Origin: Hygrocybe punicea
Taxonomy: Eukaryota > Basidiomycota > Agaricomycetes > Agaricales > Hygrophoraceae
Assembly: GCA_963556145.1 (NCBI GenBank)
Contig: OY744472.1
Coordinates: 5,678,618-5,742,617, forward strand
DNA length: 64,000 nt
Reading direction: 5' to 3'
How positions within the stretch are numbered: position 1 is the first letter of the stretch; every line of letters starts with the position of its first letter. The notes below the pieces were generated by a model, which searched no databases, was not told the origin of the DNA, and saw nothing but the letters and a program-made list of their open reading frames with translations. Made by a program: the position numbers and the translations under genes. Below, piece after piece: positions 11,453-20,793 of the stretch.

Positions 11453-11739
11453 CTCCTCCTTCACCTGATAGAAAATCATGGTTTTAAATACACCAACACC
11501 TTTTGAGGTGCCCTCTAAATCTTTCTCTGCAACATCTGTTTTTCTATTGTCCTTAACCATTATCTATTGTCATTTTACTGTCTGTCACGCTAAGTCATGT
11601 GGTGTAGCCATATATGGATGACATCTATCTTATGTAATATGCTCATCAAACCTCGGGTTCTCGGCAGCTTCCTTATTCAGAAATGCACAGCCACCATTTA
11701 GAAATCGTGTTTCCAATACTCGCTGAAAACGGCTGTAAC
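11453..11739 (-). repeat. Right arm of the 287-bp inverted repeat
   Basis: This is the partner of 11092-11378, with mirror positions summing to 22,831. Both arms encode the same small open stretch ending NPRFDEHIT in opposite directions, which is a by-product of the palindrome rather than evidence for two genes. Confidence 0.95.
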
Positions 11740-12021
11740 GTTTCGACACTGACGTGTTCGACCGGTAGAGATTTCCAACACCAGGCACACCCATTGGGAA
11801 CACCATATTTGGACAACTCTCAGAACTAGTCCATGCAAGTTTCGTGCCTTGTTTTTGTGGCGTTTTTGTCACCCGACGGATGGGCATTCCACCCGACCCC
11901 GACCCCGAGACCTGATTATCAACCACCTCACTGCCCCACCACTGCCTGACTCTCGCAAGACGTACTTAACAGAGTGTCGAAATACTGTTTAGACTCCCGC
12001 CGGCCCCATCGAACTAGTACC

Positions 12022-13733
12022 ATGATCTTTACCAAGCTCTCTGCTGTTTGGCTAATTCTCCAGGCTTCCGTGTCAAGCGCAGTCTTCCAAGGTCGGGACG
12101 TGAATGGTAACTGGAGGTCTTTAAGCTGGGAGAAGCGTTCTGGACCAGGGGAAGTTGTCAGAATCCCTTTAACAAACAATGACGATAAAAGTTACTCCGT
12201 GTGTTATATCTTGCTGCATATCAGTTCTGGTATTTCACCTGACTTCTCCATGAAGGCCACGGTACGGATGGGCACGCCATTCCAGGACATACAAATGGCT
12301 GTCTCCCTCAGCCAAAACTATATCGTCGTTGCAACCCCAGATACCGTTGGGCAGACCGGATTGTGTGTCTTCTCACCGTATTTACCCCCCTGCATATTGA
12401 TACAACCTCAGGTGTGACAAAGTTACGATCACACTGCCTCGACTAGTTTCATACCGGGCAATGCCACTACCACTTTCGCCGGTCTTAGCGGCCTGCCTAT
12501 ACAGGCCAAATTCGCCGGAGAATCTTGCAAAATTCTAGACTTTGGCTACAATGCGTCTGGTGAGCCAACAGCTTCTAAACCAGCTTCCGCTTATTGATCT
12601 TCAATGCTACCATCAAAAGTTGCCGTCACTTCACCTGCTGTCAAGCAAAACCTCTATCCTGATGGCTGTCATGGTGTCTTGGGCTATGGTGTAGATCCAG
12701 CGCCAGACGTTCCTGCAAACGGCACCCTTTTGGGGGTTTTTCTTCCGTAAACTATCCGTTAACTCCCCCCGACGTCGTACTGACGAGTTCGGTTCTACAG
12801 CCCAAATATCACATCAGCAGAGTGCGGTATCGAACTGAACTGGGCGGACAATGGAGATGATGGAGGTGTATTCACGATGGGGGGCCACGATTCATCCGCG
12901 TAAAACGCATTTTCATCATATGTCATTACAATAAATCTGATTGTTCTCGTGTTCTATAGCTTCTCCGGCAATGTAACGACCATGCTAGTTCCTTCATCGG
13001 ACACCCAGCGGCCATCGTGGTCCATTCCTGTAGATACTGTTTACGCTGGTAATCCTGACTCTCTGCAAGGTATCATTCACGGCGGGCTGGCCAGTATCGA
13101 CCCATATTGTGAGTTTTTCTTACTCGAATGTTTCTACTCCTCACTCATTTAATTTGATGGCAGATCCAACGATAACTCTTCCTAGTAATGCTGTGGCGAA
13201 TCTATATTCTGGGATTGAGCAAGCGGCTGTCTCATCCAACAATTCTGCTCGTTATACTGTCCCCTGCAACTCAACGATTCAGATAGTGATAACATTTGGA
13301 GGCAAGAATTTTACTCTCGACACGCGTGATGCCATTGTCCAGGAAGGCGACACATGCTATGGCACTGTCGAGGTTGCCCAAACCAATGTCTACAGGATCG
13401 GCAATCCGTTTATGCGTAATGTCTATACGTATGGGTTTCCATCTGCTTGATTGTTTTTGAAAACTAAACCAATATTTAATTACCAGCATATTTGGCGCGA
13501 CTTTCAATGCAACGGGTCCTACCTTCACCGTTGGTTTCGCTGACAAAGTCCGACGAAATGCCAGTCCTACGAGTACCGCTACCTCGAGTCCTACGAGTAC
13601 TGCTCCCTCGAGTCCTACCAACACTACAACATCGAGTCCTACCGACACTACTACAAATGGTGCTTCAACCTACGGCCGCTCTACTTTGTTCAAGTTTCTT
13701 GTCATTGCTAGCATTTCCGTGTTCGTTGCCTAA
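12022..13733 (+). CDS. Pepsin-like (A1 family) protein without catalytic Asp residues, GPI-anchored
   Basis: This is a secreted aspartic-protease fold that is probably not an active protease. The ATG at 12022 starts a signal peptide (MIFTKLSAVWLILQASVSSA). Short introns join IPLTNNDDKSYS to ATVRMGTPFQDIQMAV. The first active-site motif, normally DTGS, reads SLSQ (AVSLSQNYIVV). The second, normally DTGT, reads HGGL (GIIHGGLASIDP). Other A1 features remain, such as GVLGYGVDP, ELNWADNGDDGGVFTMGG and IGNPFMRNVY. The end is a Ser/Thr-rich linker followed by a hydrophobic tail (LFKFLVIASISVFVA), typical of a GPI anchor. Frames join cleanly across about seven introns, including GTAAAC...CTGAC...CAG near 12750-12805, so the gene looks intact. 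It may bind peptides or the wall rather than cut. Confidence 0.75.
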
Positions 13734-14511
13734 GACCAAACTTTGATTTATTCGCCAAGGATACTTTTTCGGATGTAGATATTTCACGATGTATGCCCAG
13801 GATCCGTAGATGCTTATGGTATATGTGGCTAATTAGAGAGGTGTTCTTCGGAGACTCACGAGGAGTATGTGAGAACGGGAGATGCCTGTGTGATGCTTGG
13901 ATAGGCTTTGCAGACGGCGAAGTGTACATAGACCAGTTGAGATCAATGTAGCCCGAGATGAAGGAGTTTTAGGGAGAAAGTACAACGTCTATACGTGAAC
14001 AAAAAATTAAAGATATAGTTCATATGGCGAACATGTTGCCAATGAGTTAGGCACCATAGAATGCGAAATGATACATGGATAACGCAGTTGCCAAGACTTC
14101 AGAGAAGTTAGGATCAGCCAAACGTGGAGATCCTCGTTTCAGCGGGCACAAGGAGGAGACCGGCTTTTATGTTGTGAGTTTGAGACAAGAACATTCTGAT
14201 TTCACGTCGAGCAAACACGATGCCCTGATAACAACGAATGTCCTGCTTCACCGTGATATTTCTGACTGCGAGCACAACACTGTGGGCATCGTGAATGACT
14301 TCCCAGGGGAAGGACTCGATATTTATTCCCGGGTTGGCGAACGTTATAATCCACAACTGGTTTTCAGTTGGTTCTTCTTCTTCTTGCCCCGATGCCATCA
14401 TACAAACATTTTGCCCCAAACTGGTTCACTTGAAAAAAAATACGCAAGTGTTATCGCATTGATTCAGGGTGTGGTCCTTTGGGACGGTGCCCTCAACGGG
14501 CAGATGGCGGT
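13734..14511. other. Convergent intergenic region
   Basis: This lies between the ends of the pepsin-like gene and the minus-strand F-box gene. A plus-strand frame of 229 codons (14075-14764) runs antisense into the F-box gene and has no domain, so it is treated as chance. Confidence 0.4.
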
Positions 14512-16131
14512 TCAAGATGGAACCTGGGGTGTTACAGGAACCCCTGCCGTCCTCTGCAGTTCCTCCAATAGCTGCTTCATCCGATCCTGGTACTGCGCGT
14601 GGACCTTCCTCAATATGGGAATCAAACTCAAAACTTCTTCAAACTTTTCTTGGCGCCTACCAAGTGGTGACGCTGAGGGCCTGGGCCGCCGATGGGAGCC
14701 TCTGATTACACAGTTCGGGGGAGTGATCTCGGCGAGAAAAAGTGCCAGTTCGCCAACATCGTAATTGGTTTTCACGGTGCCTATCGTCAACTCTTCAAGC
14801 CTTCTGAATACTGTAGAGGAGCCACGCGGGGGGATAAGCGAAGGGTCGATGTGTAAAGTTAGATGTCGGAGGAGTGGACAATGTGAAATAAAGGGAATCA
14901 GGATAGAAAGCCCCAGTTCGCCAGCAGGGTGACCATGTGGGAATGGATAAGTATTTAGGCAGAGTGAGAGTAATCGCGGCCAGCTCGAGGCGATATCAAG
15001 AGCTTCGGTGTCGGTGAGTACTAATGGAGACGGTGTACAGAGTTGAAATAGCATTAGAGATCGACAACCAAGGAGAGGTTTAAGCGTCAAATATGTGATC
15101 GGATCCGAGGGTACGTCGTGGCCATTGGTGGATGGGATGGTCAATGAAAAACTTCTGAGATGTGAAAAGTTTGCGGCCTTTTCAAGGAAGATTCCAACTT
15201 CTGAGGATGTTTCGTATCGAACTGATTGAACGACCAGTTCTCGAAGGTAACTTCCGCGAAACAGTGACTGCAAGAAATTCATCGAGTCCCTAAGATGCAC
15301 CTTGAATGCTATGTTTGTGAGGGAAGGAAAACCGCCGTCGTCGATGGCTGGAAGCCAATTCTCTACGTTGCTGTCATTGGAGACAAAGGGGTTCAACCCG
15401 ACGACTGCAAGATTCGGCAAATGAGATAATGCGGTTACAACGTTGGAGGAGAAAGGGGCCCAGAGTGTGACCTTTTCTAACGCTTTGAAACCGCGTACCC
15501 AGGATGTGAAAGAAGATCCCACACTGAGGTGGGAACGCAAGTCCAAGTCCACTATACCTGGCGAGCGGAAGAGGACCTCACGAAAAAAGTTGGCGATGTC
15601 CACCTCGTCAGTAGAGCCCATCTGGACATTCAACCGTTTCAGGCCCGGGTGGAGGAATAAGACACTGGCTGGTAATGTTCTCGGTGATGCCATCCAAGCC
15701 AGGTTCCTAAGGTTGGGGAAAAGATGATGGAATGGTCGGTACATCGCCAGAGTGGCGAACGATTGCCAATGAATTGTAGGATGCATTGTTTGGCACTCGA
15801 CATGCCTGATGCGATTTGCATAGAATGAGAATCTTTGCCAACGCTCTGGGGGGATGAGAACTTGTGTGAAAGTCTGCTCGAGTTCAATATTCAATATTCA
15901 ACCCCGAGCGTAACTGCAAGATTTCCACTCAACTACTTCGGTTGGAGTAATGAGGTACATAGGTGAGAGTATCTTAAACAGATGCTCCAGGTGATCAACA
16001 TGGTACCACAACACATTGAGCGCACTTTCGTGCCACGCCTTGCAGACCTGGGCGCACACTGCCTCGGTTTTCTGATCAGTGTACTGAAATATAACACCCA
16101 AGATCTCGACGATAACCAGTACACGGTGCAT
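14512..16131 (-). pseudogene. F-box/LRR protein gene with an in-frame TGA
   Basis: This is an F-box protein of the large Agaricomycete family that supplies substrate receptors for SCF ubiquitin ligases. From the ATG at 16131 (MHRVLVIVEILGVIFQY) the F-box reads VIFQYTDQKTEAVCAQVCKA. Leucine-rich repeats follow (FPNLRNLAW, LFLHPGLKRLNVQ, LLRHLTLHID), and the C-terminus is a basic/coiled stretch (RRQEKFEEVL). The length of about 538 codons and single exon match the family. One TGA (minus strand, bases 15900-15898) interrupts the frame about 76 codons in, and the frame continues unchanged after it. A 27-29 nt intron would be needed to remove it, which is too short. It is therefore a young pseudogene, a sequencing error, or a truncated gene restarted downstream. 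Confidence 0.7.
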
Positions 16132-16178
16132 GAGAAGTTGAGAACCACGTGACGGTTCTAGCAAGCTACCACCGTCGG

Positions 16179-16361
16179 CGTTGTTGGGCTCAGTCCAGGG
16201 TATGTGAGTCCATGATTCATTGCATTTCCATCTTACTGTTCATTCCTTAGTTTAAAATGCTTCGAAACGCAACTGGCTGTCCCACATTTCTCATAGCCAC
16301 TGCGGGTCCGTGGATCGTCATCCTCGGTGCTGTTATCATGGACGGCGTGATTGTCCAACGT
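16179..16361 (+). pseudogene. Truncated copy of the Crinkler-kinase gene
   Basis: 183 bp aligns without gaps to 57184-57366 in the Crinkler-kinase gene, with about 14 differences by eye. The match includes the end of one exon, a whole intron with donor GTATGTG and acceptor CCTTAG, and the start of the next exon (MLRNATGCPTFLIA...AGPWI). Retention of the intron means the copy came from DNA, not from cDNA. Similarity stops abruptly on both sides. The fragment begins about 48 bp upstream of the F-box ATG, in the opposite direction. Confidence 0.85.
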
Positions 16362-16513
16362 CCCCAGGGCTTTAGCAGAGTTGCCCAGAAGTCCTGTTCC
16401 GCCCCCCTTGGTTAGTATCTATCCGAATCTTCATGTTACGCACTTTAATTCACTTCTGGGGTATGGACTTAGATCCCCATCCGCTGAGGACAGCTGACTT
16501 AACCTCACGTTCC

Positions 16514-16878
16514 ATGATCATGCGGGTTTTCGGCGCTCCTCGTTACTGAATGCGCAGGCGCAGAACTTTGTGATCACGGCTGGGCGCTCAGCGCTCAGTT
16601 AGACAGTTCTTGCTTGGCGTAAGTAAACCGCTCAACTCCCAGCGCTCGGCTGTCAGCTCTCCTCGATGATGCCACGATGTTCACTTGGCACTTGACTATG
16701 ATCATGCGGGTTCTCGGCGCTCCTCGTTACTGAATGCGCAGGCGCAGAACTTTGTGATCACGGCTGGGCGCTCAGCGCTCAGTTAGACAGTTCTTGCTTG
16801 GCGTAAGTAAACCGCTCAACTCCCAGCGCTCGGCTGTCAGCTGTCCTCGATGATGCCACGATGTTCACTTGGCACTTG
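16514..16878 (+). repeat. 181-bp direct tandem duplication upstream of the tyrosinase-vWA gene
   Basis: Unit 1 is 16514-16694 and unit 2 is 16698-16878, an offset of 184 bp, with only a few differences (for example GGGTTTTCGG against GGGTTCTCGG). Each unit starts ATGATCATGCGGG and ends TTCACTTGGCACTTG. Internally it carries repeated GCGCTC/CAGCGCTC words. It sits directly before the TATA box, so it probably duplicates an upstream activating segment. Confidence 0.95.
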
Positions 16879-16904
16879 GCGTGGAGACCTACTTTTGACC
16901 TCGC

Positions 16905-16911
16905 TATAAAT
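16905..16911 (+). promoter_or_regulatory. TATA box of the tyrosinase-vWA gene
   Basis: TATAAAT lies about 25 bp after the duplicated segment and about 140 bp before the 5' UTR intron. It is followed by pyrimidine-rich TTTCTCTTTCTCTC, which is typical of fungal transcription start regions. Confidence 0.6.
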
Positions 16912-17044
16912 TCCTCGCCATATTCAACTTTTCTCTTTCTCTCAATCGCTTCCCTTCTTCACACTTGTAACCTGCTGGCTGCGATCAACGCACCTCATTG
17001 AATTACGCCCTCATTTTGAACCTGTCGTTGGTTACACAGTCGGG

Positions 17045-17097
17045 GTAAGTCTCTTGTCCAGTTCTGGAGACTCCGTTAATGATATGTTTATCGCTAG
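17045..17097 (+). other. 5' UTR intron
   Basis: Donor GTAAGT at 17045 and acceptor CGCTAG at 17097. Splicing removes the upstream ATG at 17079-17081 (the GATATGTTT context) and leaves AAATCTGCAACATGG, which makes ATG 17109 the start. This intron is the only one seen in the transcript. Confidence 0.65.
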
Positions 17098-17108
17098 AAA
17101 TCTGCAAC

Positions 17109-19943
17109 ATGGTCCTCGGAGACGGGATTCGCCGTAACATCGTCTCCGTTTCTCCAGAAGAGCGGGCGTTCCTACGTGATGCCATCATCCAACTCAACAA
17201 ACAGTTCTACCCCGGCAACCGAAACGACAGCCCAGCTGGCGGAGTGACCAAGTGGTTTAAACAAGACGAGATTCACGCCCATTCTCATGTCCATAATTGT
17301 CCTGCTTTTTTGCCGTGGCATCGTGAACTCGTGAACAGATTCGAGCAGCTGATCCGGAGCGTTAATCCGCAGTTATCTATGCATTATTGGGATTGGACGC
17401 AGGACCCCCAGAAAATCCCTGATGGCAAAGGAGGGGTTCTCAACTTGTTCACTCCAGATTTTATGGGCAGCGCCCAAGGAGAGGCCGCCGAACCCTGGCG
17501 TTCCAATGATTTCTACAACCCAAACGCATCACCGAGCCGATCTGATTCGGAATTCGACCCAAATAACAATCCCGCAGATCCGCCGCTTCACCTTGATCGC
17601 CAAGTGCAACCAGGCCCAGCTGTACCAAATGACGACGCGTTGGTCAGCTCCCCGGACTTTGTCACGTTCGACCAGAACATGGCCGGTCCCCATGCTGATA
17701 GTCACGGGCACATTGGTGGCACTCTCAGCGATCCACACACTTCTTTTCGCGATCCTTTCGTGTTTTTGTTGCATTCCAACGTAGATCGCATCTTTGCGCT
17801 CTGGCAATTGCAGAATCCCTCCGTGCGTGTAAACCCCGATTTAGTTTACGGTGCGGACTCTCCCACCAAGGGATTTGGCGATGTCGCCAATGGTGGTCCT
17901 AACTGGGGTATTCTCAGTCCCCTCGAGCCGTGGGCAGGTCCTGCCGCCCAGACTTTGGCCACCGGCATTATTGCCAACGTTAGCGCGACACGGCCGTGGG
18001 CTCCCCCAGAAAACGAACAGCTCTCACCAGAGAACCAGAAAAATTCAAAGCATCTGACTGTCGTGAAGCCACCGTACTACGACACTAACCCGATCATCGT
18101 CGACTTGTTCAACGGCGTGAACACTATCAATTTTAATGACGTTCCATCTGGCGAAACTGTTATCCGTCCCGCTCATTTCCGCTTTATCTCATCCTTCCCG
18201 TTGACGTTTCATGTGACGAGTGGCCCTGGCTCGCCATATACCGTCTTCACCGTGACTGGAACTATTTCAGTGACGCCCTCCAGCGACATTTGGACCGATG
18301 CTTTTCTGTACTTCTCCGTGGTAGGCGGTGGGCCCAATACGATGCTCCCCACCACAACAGCAACAATCCACTGCAATGAGGCGAATCGTGATTTCGTCGT
18401 CACTTTGACAGGTAACAGCATCCCCAAACCTACTGTCGCCGTCATGATGGTCCTTGATCAGTCGGGCAGCATGGATGACTTCGCAGGCCAGACGGGTGTG
18501 AAACGAATTAACGCATTGCGCGAAGCTGCAGGCTTATTTGTTGATTTGATCCAAGCCGGTGACGGCGTTGGCATCATTCGATTCGACACTAAAGCTTATC
18601 CGGTGGACGACCCCAAATTCCCAGGTCTCCCGGTTACCCTTATCGGCACTGGGGGCATCCTCGATAGCGGTCGTGTGAAGGCACGCGACGCCGTTTTGAA
18701 ACATGCTACGAACCCTCAAGGAACGACTTCCATCGCTGCTGGCGTTCACCTCGCACGCAACACGTTGGCTCCAGTTACTGGATTCCAAGACAAGGCTCTC
18801 CTTGTGTTCACAGACGGTTTGGAGAACACCCCACCGTTTATCGGCGATATATTGGCAGACATTGACCAACGCTCTTTCGCCATTGGTCTTGGTGATGCCC
18901 AGCAGGTGAGCACTGCTGCGCTGACAAAGCTCACCAGCGGCACTGGCGGCTACCTGCTGCTCTCAGGGCTTTTGTCTGCCAGCATTGACGACTACTACTT
19001 GTTGAGCAAGTACTTCATGCAAATTCTGGCAGGTGTCATGAATCAAAACATTGTACTCGATCCGAGTGGCCTCATCACTCATTGCCGCCGCGGTGACACG
19101 ATACCCAGCAGGGGAGACGCTGTTCAAACTGATTGCACCCAGATTGTTCCGTTTAATTTGAACGAGGCCGACATCGAGTGCACCGTGGTACTGCTCACCG
19201 ATATCCCAGCCCTCGACTTTGCGATTAGTACCCCAACCGGTCAACTCATCACTCCTTCAAATGCAACAAGCGTTGGGGTAGAGTTTGCAAAATCGGGTAC
19301 GAGAAGTTACTACCGCTACAAGCTTCCTGTCCCCATCGGAGGTGGAGCTGGGGGTGGGAAATGGAATGTACTATTGAAGCTAGACGAGGGTCTTTGGCGA
19401 GAGAATCAGAAGAAGCCCCACAAATCTGATGGCGTGCGATACAGCGTGACCGTTATGACGCGGTCCAACATTCATATGCGGGCTACCGTGTCGCAGAACA
19501 GTTTACAGCCAGGTGCAACGTTGACTTTACGCGTTTCGCTTGATGAATACGGTATTCCCATCGAGCGCCGTGCGGGCGTGAGCACCGAAGTGATGTTCCC
19601 TGACGGGTCTACCAAGACACTCAGTCTCACCGAAGTACAACCGGGTGTCTTCGAAGTCAGCACCGTCCTCAACATTTCCGGCGTTTACCGTTTGCATGTC
19701 AAAGCGAACGGTGTCAGCCTGCGCGGTGTGCCGTTTACGCGAGAGCAGGTCTTGACGGCTGCAGCCTTTTTGGGCGGAGATCAGCCTTTGCCGACCACAC
19801 CGCCGCTGCCCGAAAAGAATCCTTTGTGCTGCTTGCTGGGATGTTTGCTGAAGGAGAAGTGCGTGCATGAATTCTTGGAGGCTCACAAGCTTGACCCCAA
19901 GGCGATCGAGCGCTGCATCAGAGAATGCTGTTCCCAGCGTTGA
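17109..19943 (+). CDS. Tyrosinase (type-3 copper) fused to a von Willebrand A domain
   Basis: A single-exon gene of 944 codons. Residues about 17-240 form a type-3 copper centre. CuA has His within IHAHSHVHN (56-62) and FLPWHREL (H71). CuB has HADSHGHIGG (H195, H199) and FLLHSNVDRIF (H222). The fold should oxidise phenols to quinones. Residues about 440-620 are a vWA domain with an intact metal-binding MIDAS (DQSGSM, the Thr of TTSIAAG, and TDG). Beyond it are a beta-rich region and an Ig-like segment (LQPGATLTLRVSL...FEVSTVLNISGVYRLHV). The end is a Cys-rich tail (CCLLGCLLKEKCVHEF...CIRECCSQR). There is no signal peptide, so it may be cytosolic or exported unconventionally. Lack of coding introns among intron-rich neighbours could mean transfer from bacteria, but this is only inference. 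Confidence 0.9.
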   Translation: MVLGDGIRRNIVSVSPEERAFLRDAIIQLNKQFYPGNRNDSPAGGVTKWFKQDEIHAHSHVHNCPAFLPWHRELVNRFEQLIRSVNPQLSMHYWDWTQDPQKIPDGKGGVLNLFTPDFMGSAQGEAAEPWRSNDFYNPNASPSRSDSEFDPNNNPADPPLHLDRQVQPGPAVPNDDALVSSPDFVTFDQNMAGPHADSHGHIGGTLSDPHTSFRDPFVFLLHSNVDRIFALWQLQNPSVRVNPDLVYGADSPTKGFGDVANGGPNWGILSPLEPWAGPAAQTLATGIIANVSATRPWAPPENEQLSPENQKNSKHLTVVKPPYYDTNPIIVDLFNGVNTINFNDVPSGETVIRPAHFRFISSFPLTFHVTSGPGSPYTVFTVTGTISVTPSSDIWTDAFLYFSVVGGGPNTMLPTTTATIHCNEANRDFVVTLTGNSIPKPTVAVMMVLDQSGSMDDFAGQTGVKRINALREAAGLFVDLIQAGDGVGIIRFDTKAYPVDDPKFPGLPVTLIGTGGILDSGRVKARDAVLKHATNPQGTTSIAAGVHLARNTLAPVTGFQDKALLVFTDGLENTPPFIGDILADIDQRSFAIGLGDAQQVSTAALTKLTSGTGGYLLLSGLLSASIDDYYLLSKYFMQILAGVMNQNIVLDPSGLITHCRRGDTIPSRGDAVQTDCTQIVPFNLNEADIECTVVLLTDIPALDFAISTPTGQLITPSNATSVGVEFAKSGTRSYYRYKLPVPIGGGAGGGKWNVLLKLDEGLWRENQKKPHKSDGVRYSVTVMTRSNIHMRATVSQNSLQPGATLTLRVSLDEYGIPIERRAGVSTEVMFPDGSTKTLSLTEVQPGVFEVSTVLNISGVYRLHVKANGVSLRGVPFTREQVLTAAAFLGGDQPLPTTPPLPEKNPLCCLLGCLLKEKCVHEFLEAHKLDPKAIERCIRECCSQR

Positions 19944-20793
19944 TTTTACAGACTGTTGAGCAATGCCATTTTTTTCCCCTGTATATGTCGCCTTCTTGTA
20001 CCTGTTCTCCCGAAACCGGATCATTTTCTATTGATGTCGTTGACCTGTTTGGTTATTCACGGTGTAGGATAAAGATAATGTAGATTATTTCACATACCGA
20101 CATATATGTCTGCAAAGTCCATGCTTAACACGAGACGCCAATGGTCAAACCTCTGATGCAATGATTACCCTATCAGTGTCATTTGATAAGACGTATATCG
20201 TCACTGAGCTTTCGCTGAGATTCACACCGTTTGACCGATCAGATAAGTCACATAGATAGTGAAGAACCTGGATCTACTGACCCAAGTCTCAAAGGCGCCG
20301 GGAAGGTGGCCTGGTAATAGACAGACGACTCCATTTGCTTGTAAGGACTCTTGCATGGCATATGGGGAACGTGACTGGGATGCAAAATGTGAGTCACTGA
20401 TGGTCGCAAAAACTTATTTGTTGAGCTCGGAGAGCCTCCAGATCATTCTGTGCATTGATGCACTCCGTTCGATCAACTTTGTGGTCAGCTCATATGTCGT
20501 TCCCAGCCTCCAGGAGTTTGTTGACTCGGTCCCCTCCCTCAACACGTCACATATGCCAGGTCGGGATACGAGGAGGCCCAGAACTTTCAGGTGTGGGGTA
20601 CGTCGACCTGTCGGCAACTAAAGAAGAAATGCTAATGCTAACTCAAGCCGTAGTGGAATAAATAAATAAATAAATAACTTGTACACGCAAATTGCAAACT
20701 TCAACCTTGAACTTGGTATGCTCTCCTCCATAAAACACCACCAACCCACTCATCTATTATCCAATCGTAAAGCTAGCCGTGTATTGTGCTTCC
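19944..20793. other. Intergenic region
   Basis: 850 bp holding the 3' end of the tyrosinase-vWA gene and the promoter of the MYND gene. A short AATA-type repeat (AATAAATAAATAAATAA) lies near 20659-20676. Small ORFs here have no support. Confidence 0.45.

Noticed and set aside
10986..11926. Two genes sharing the C-terminus NPRFDEHIT
   Set aside because: The shared end comes from the inverted repeat; no signal peptide, domain or splice support exists for either.
12720..12810. Apparent frameshift in the pepsin-like gene
   Set aside because: An intron with GTAAAC donor, CTGAC branch and CTACAG acceptor removes the stops and restores the frame.
14075..14764. 229-codon plus-strand ORF
   Set aside because: It runs antisense through the end of the F-box/LRR gene, has no domain or start context, and is best explained as a shadow frame.
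18534..20024. Minus-strand ORFs under the tyrosinase-vWA gene
   Set aside because: They mirror a strongly coding plus strand with intact motifs and have no independent support.
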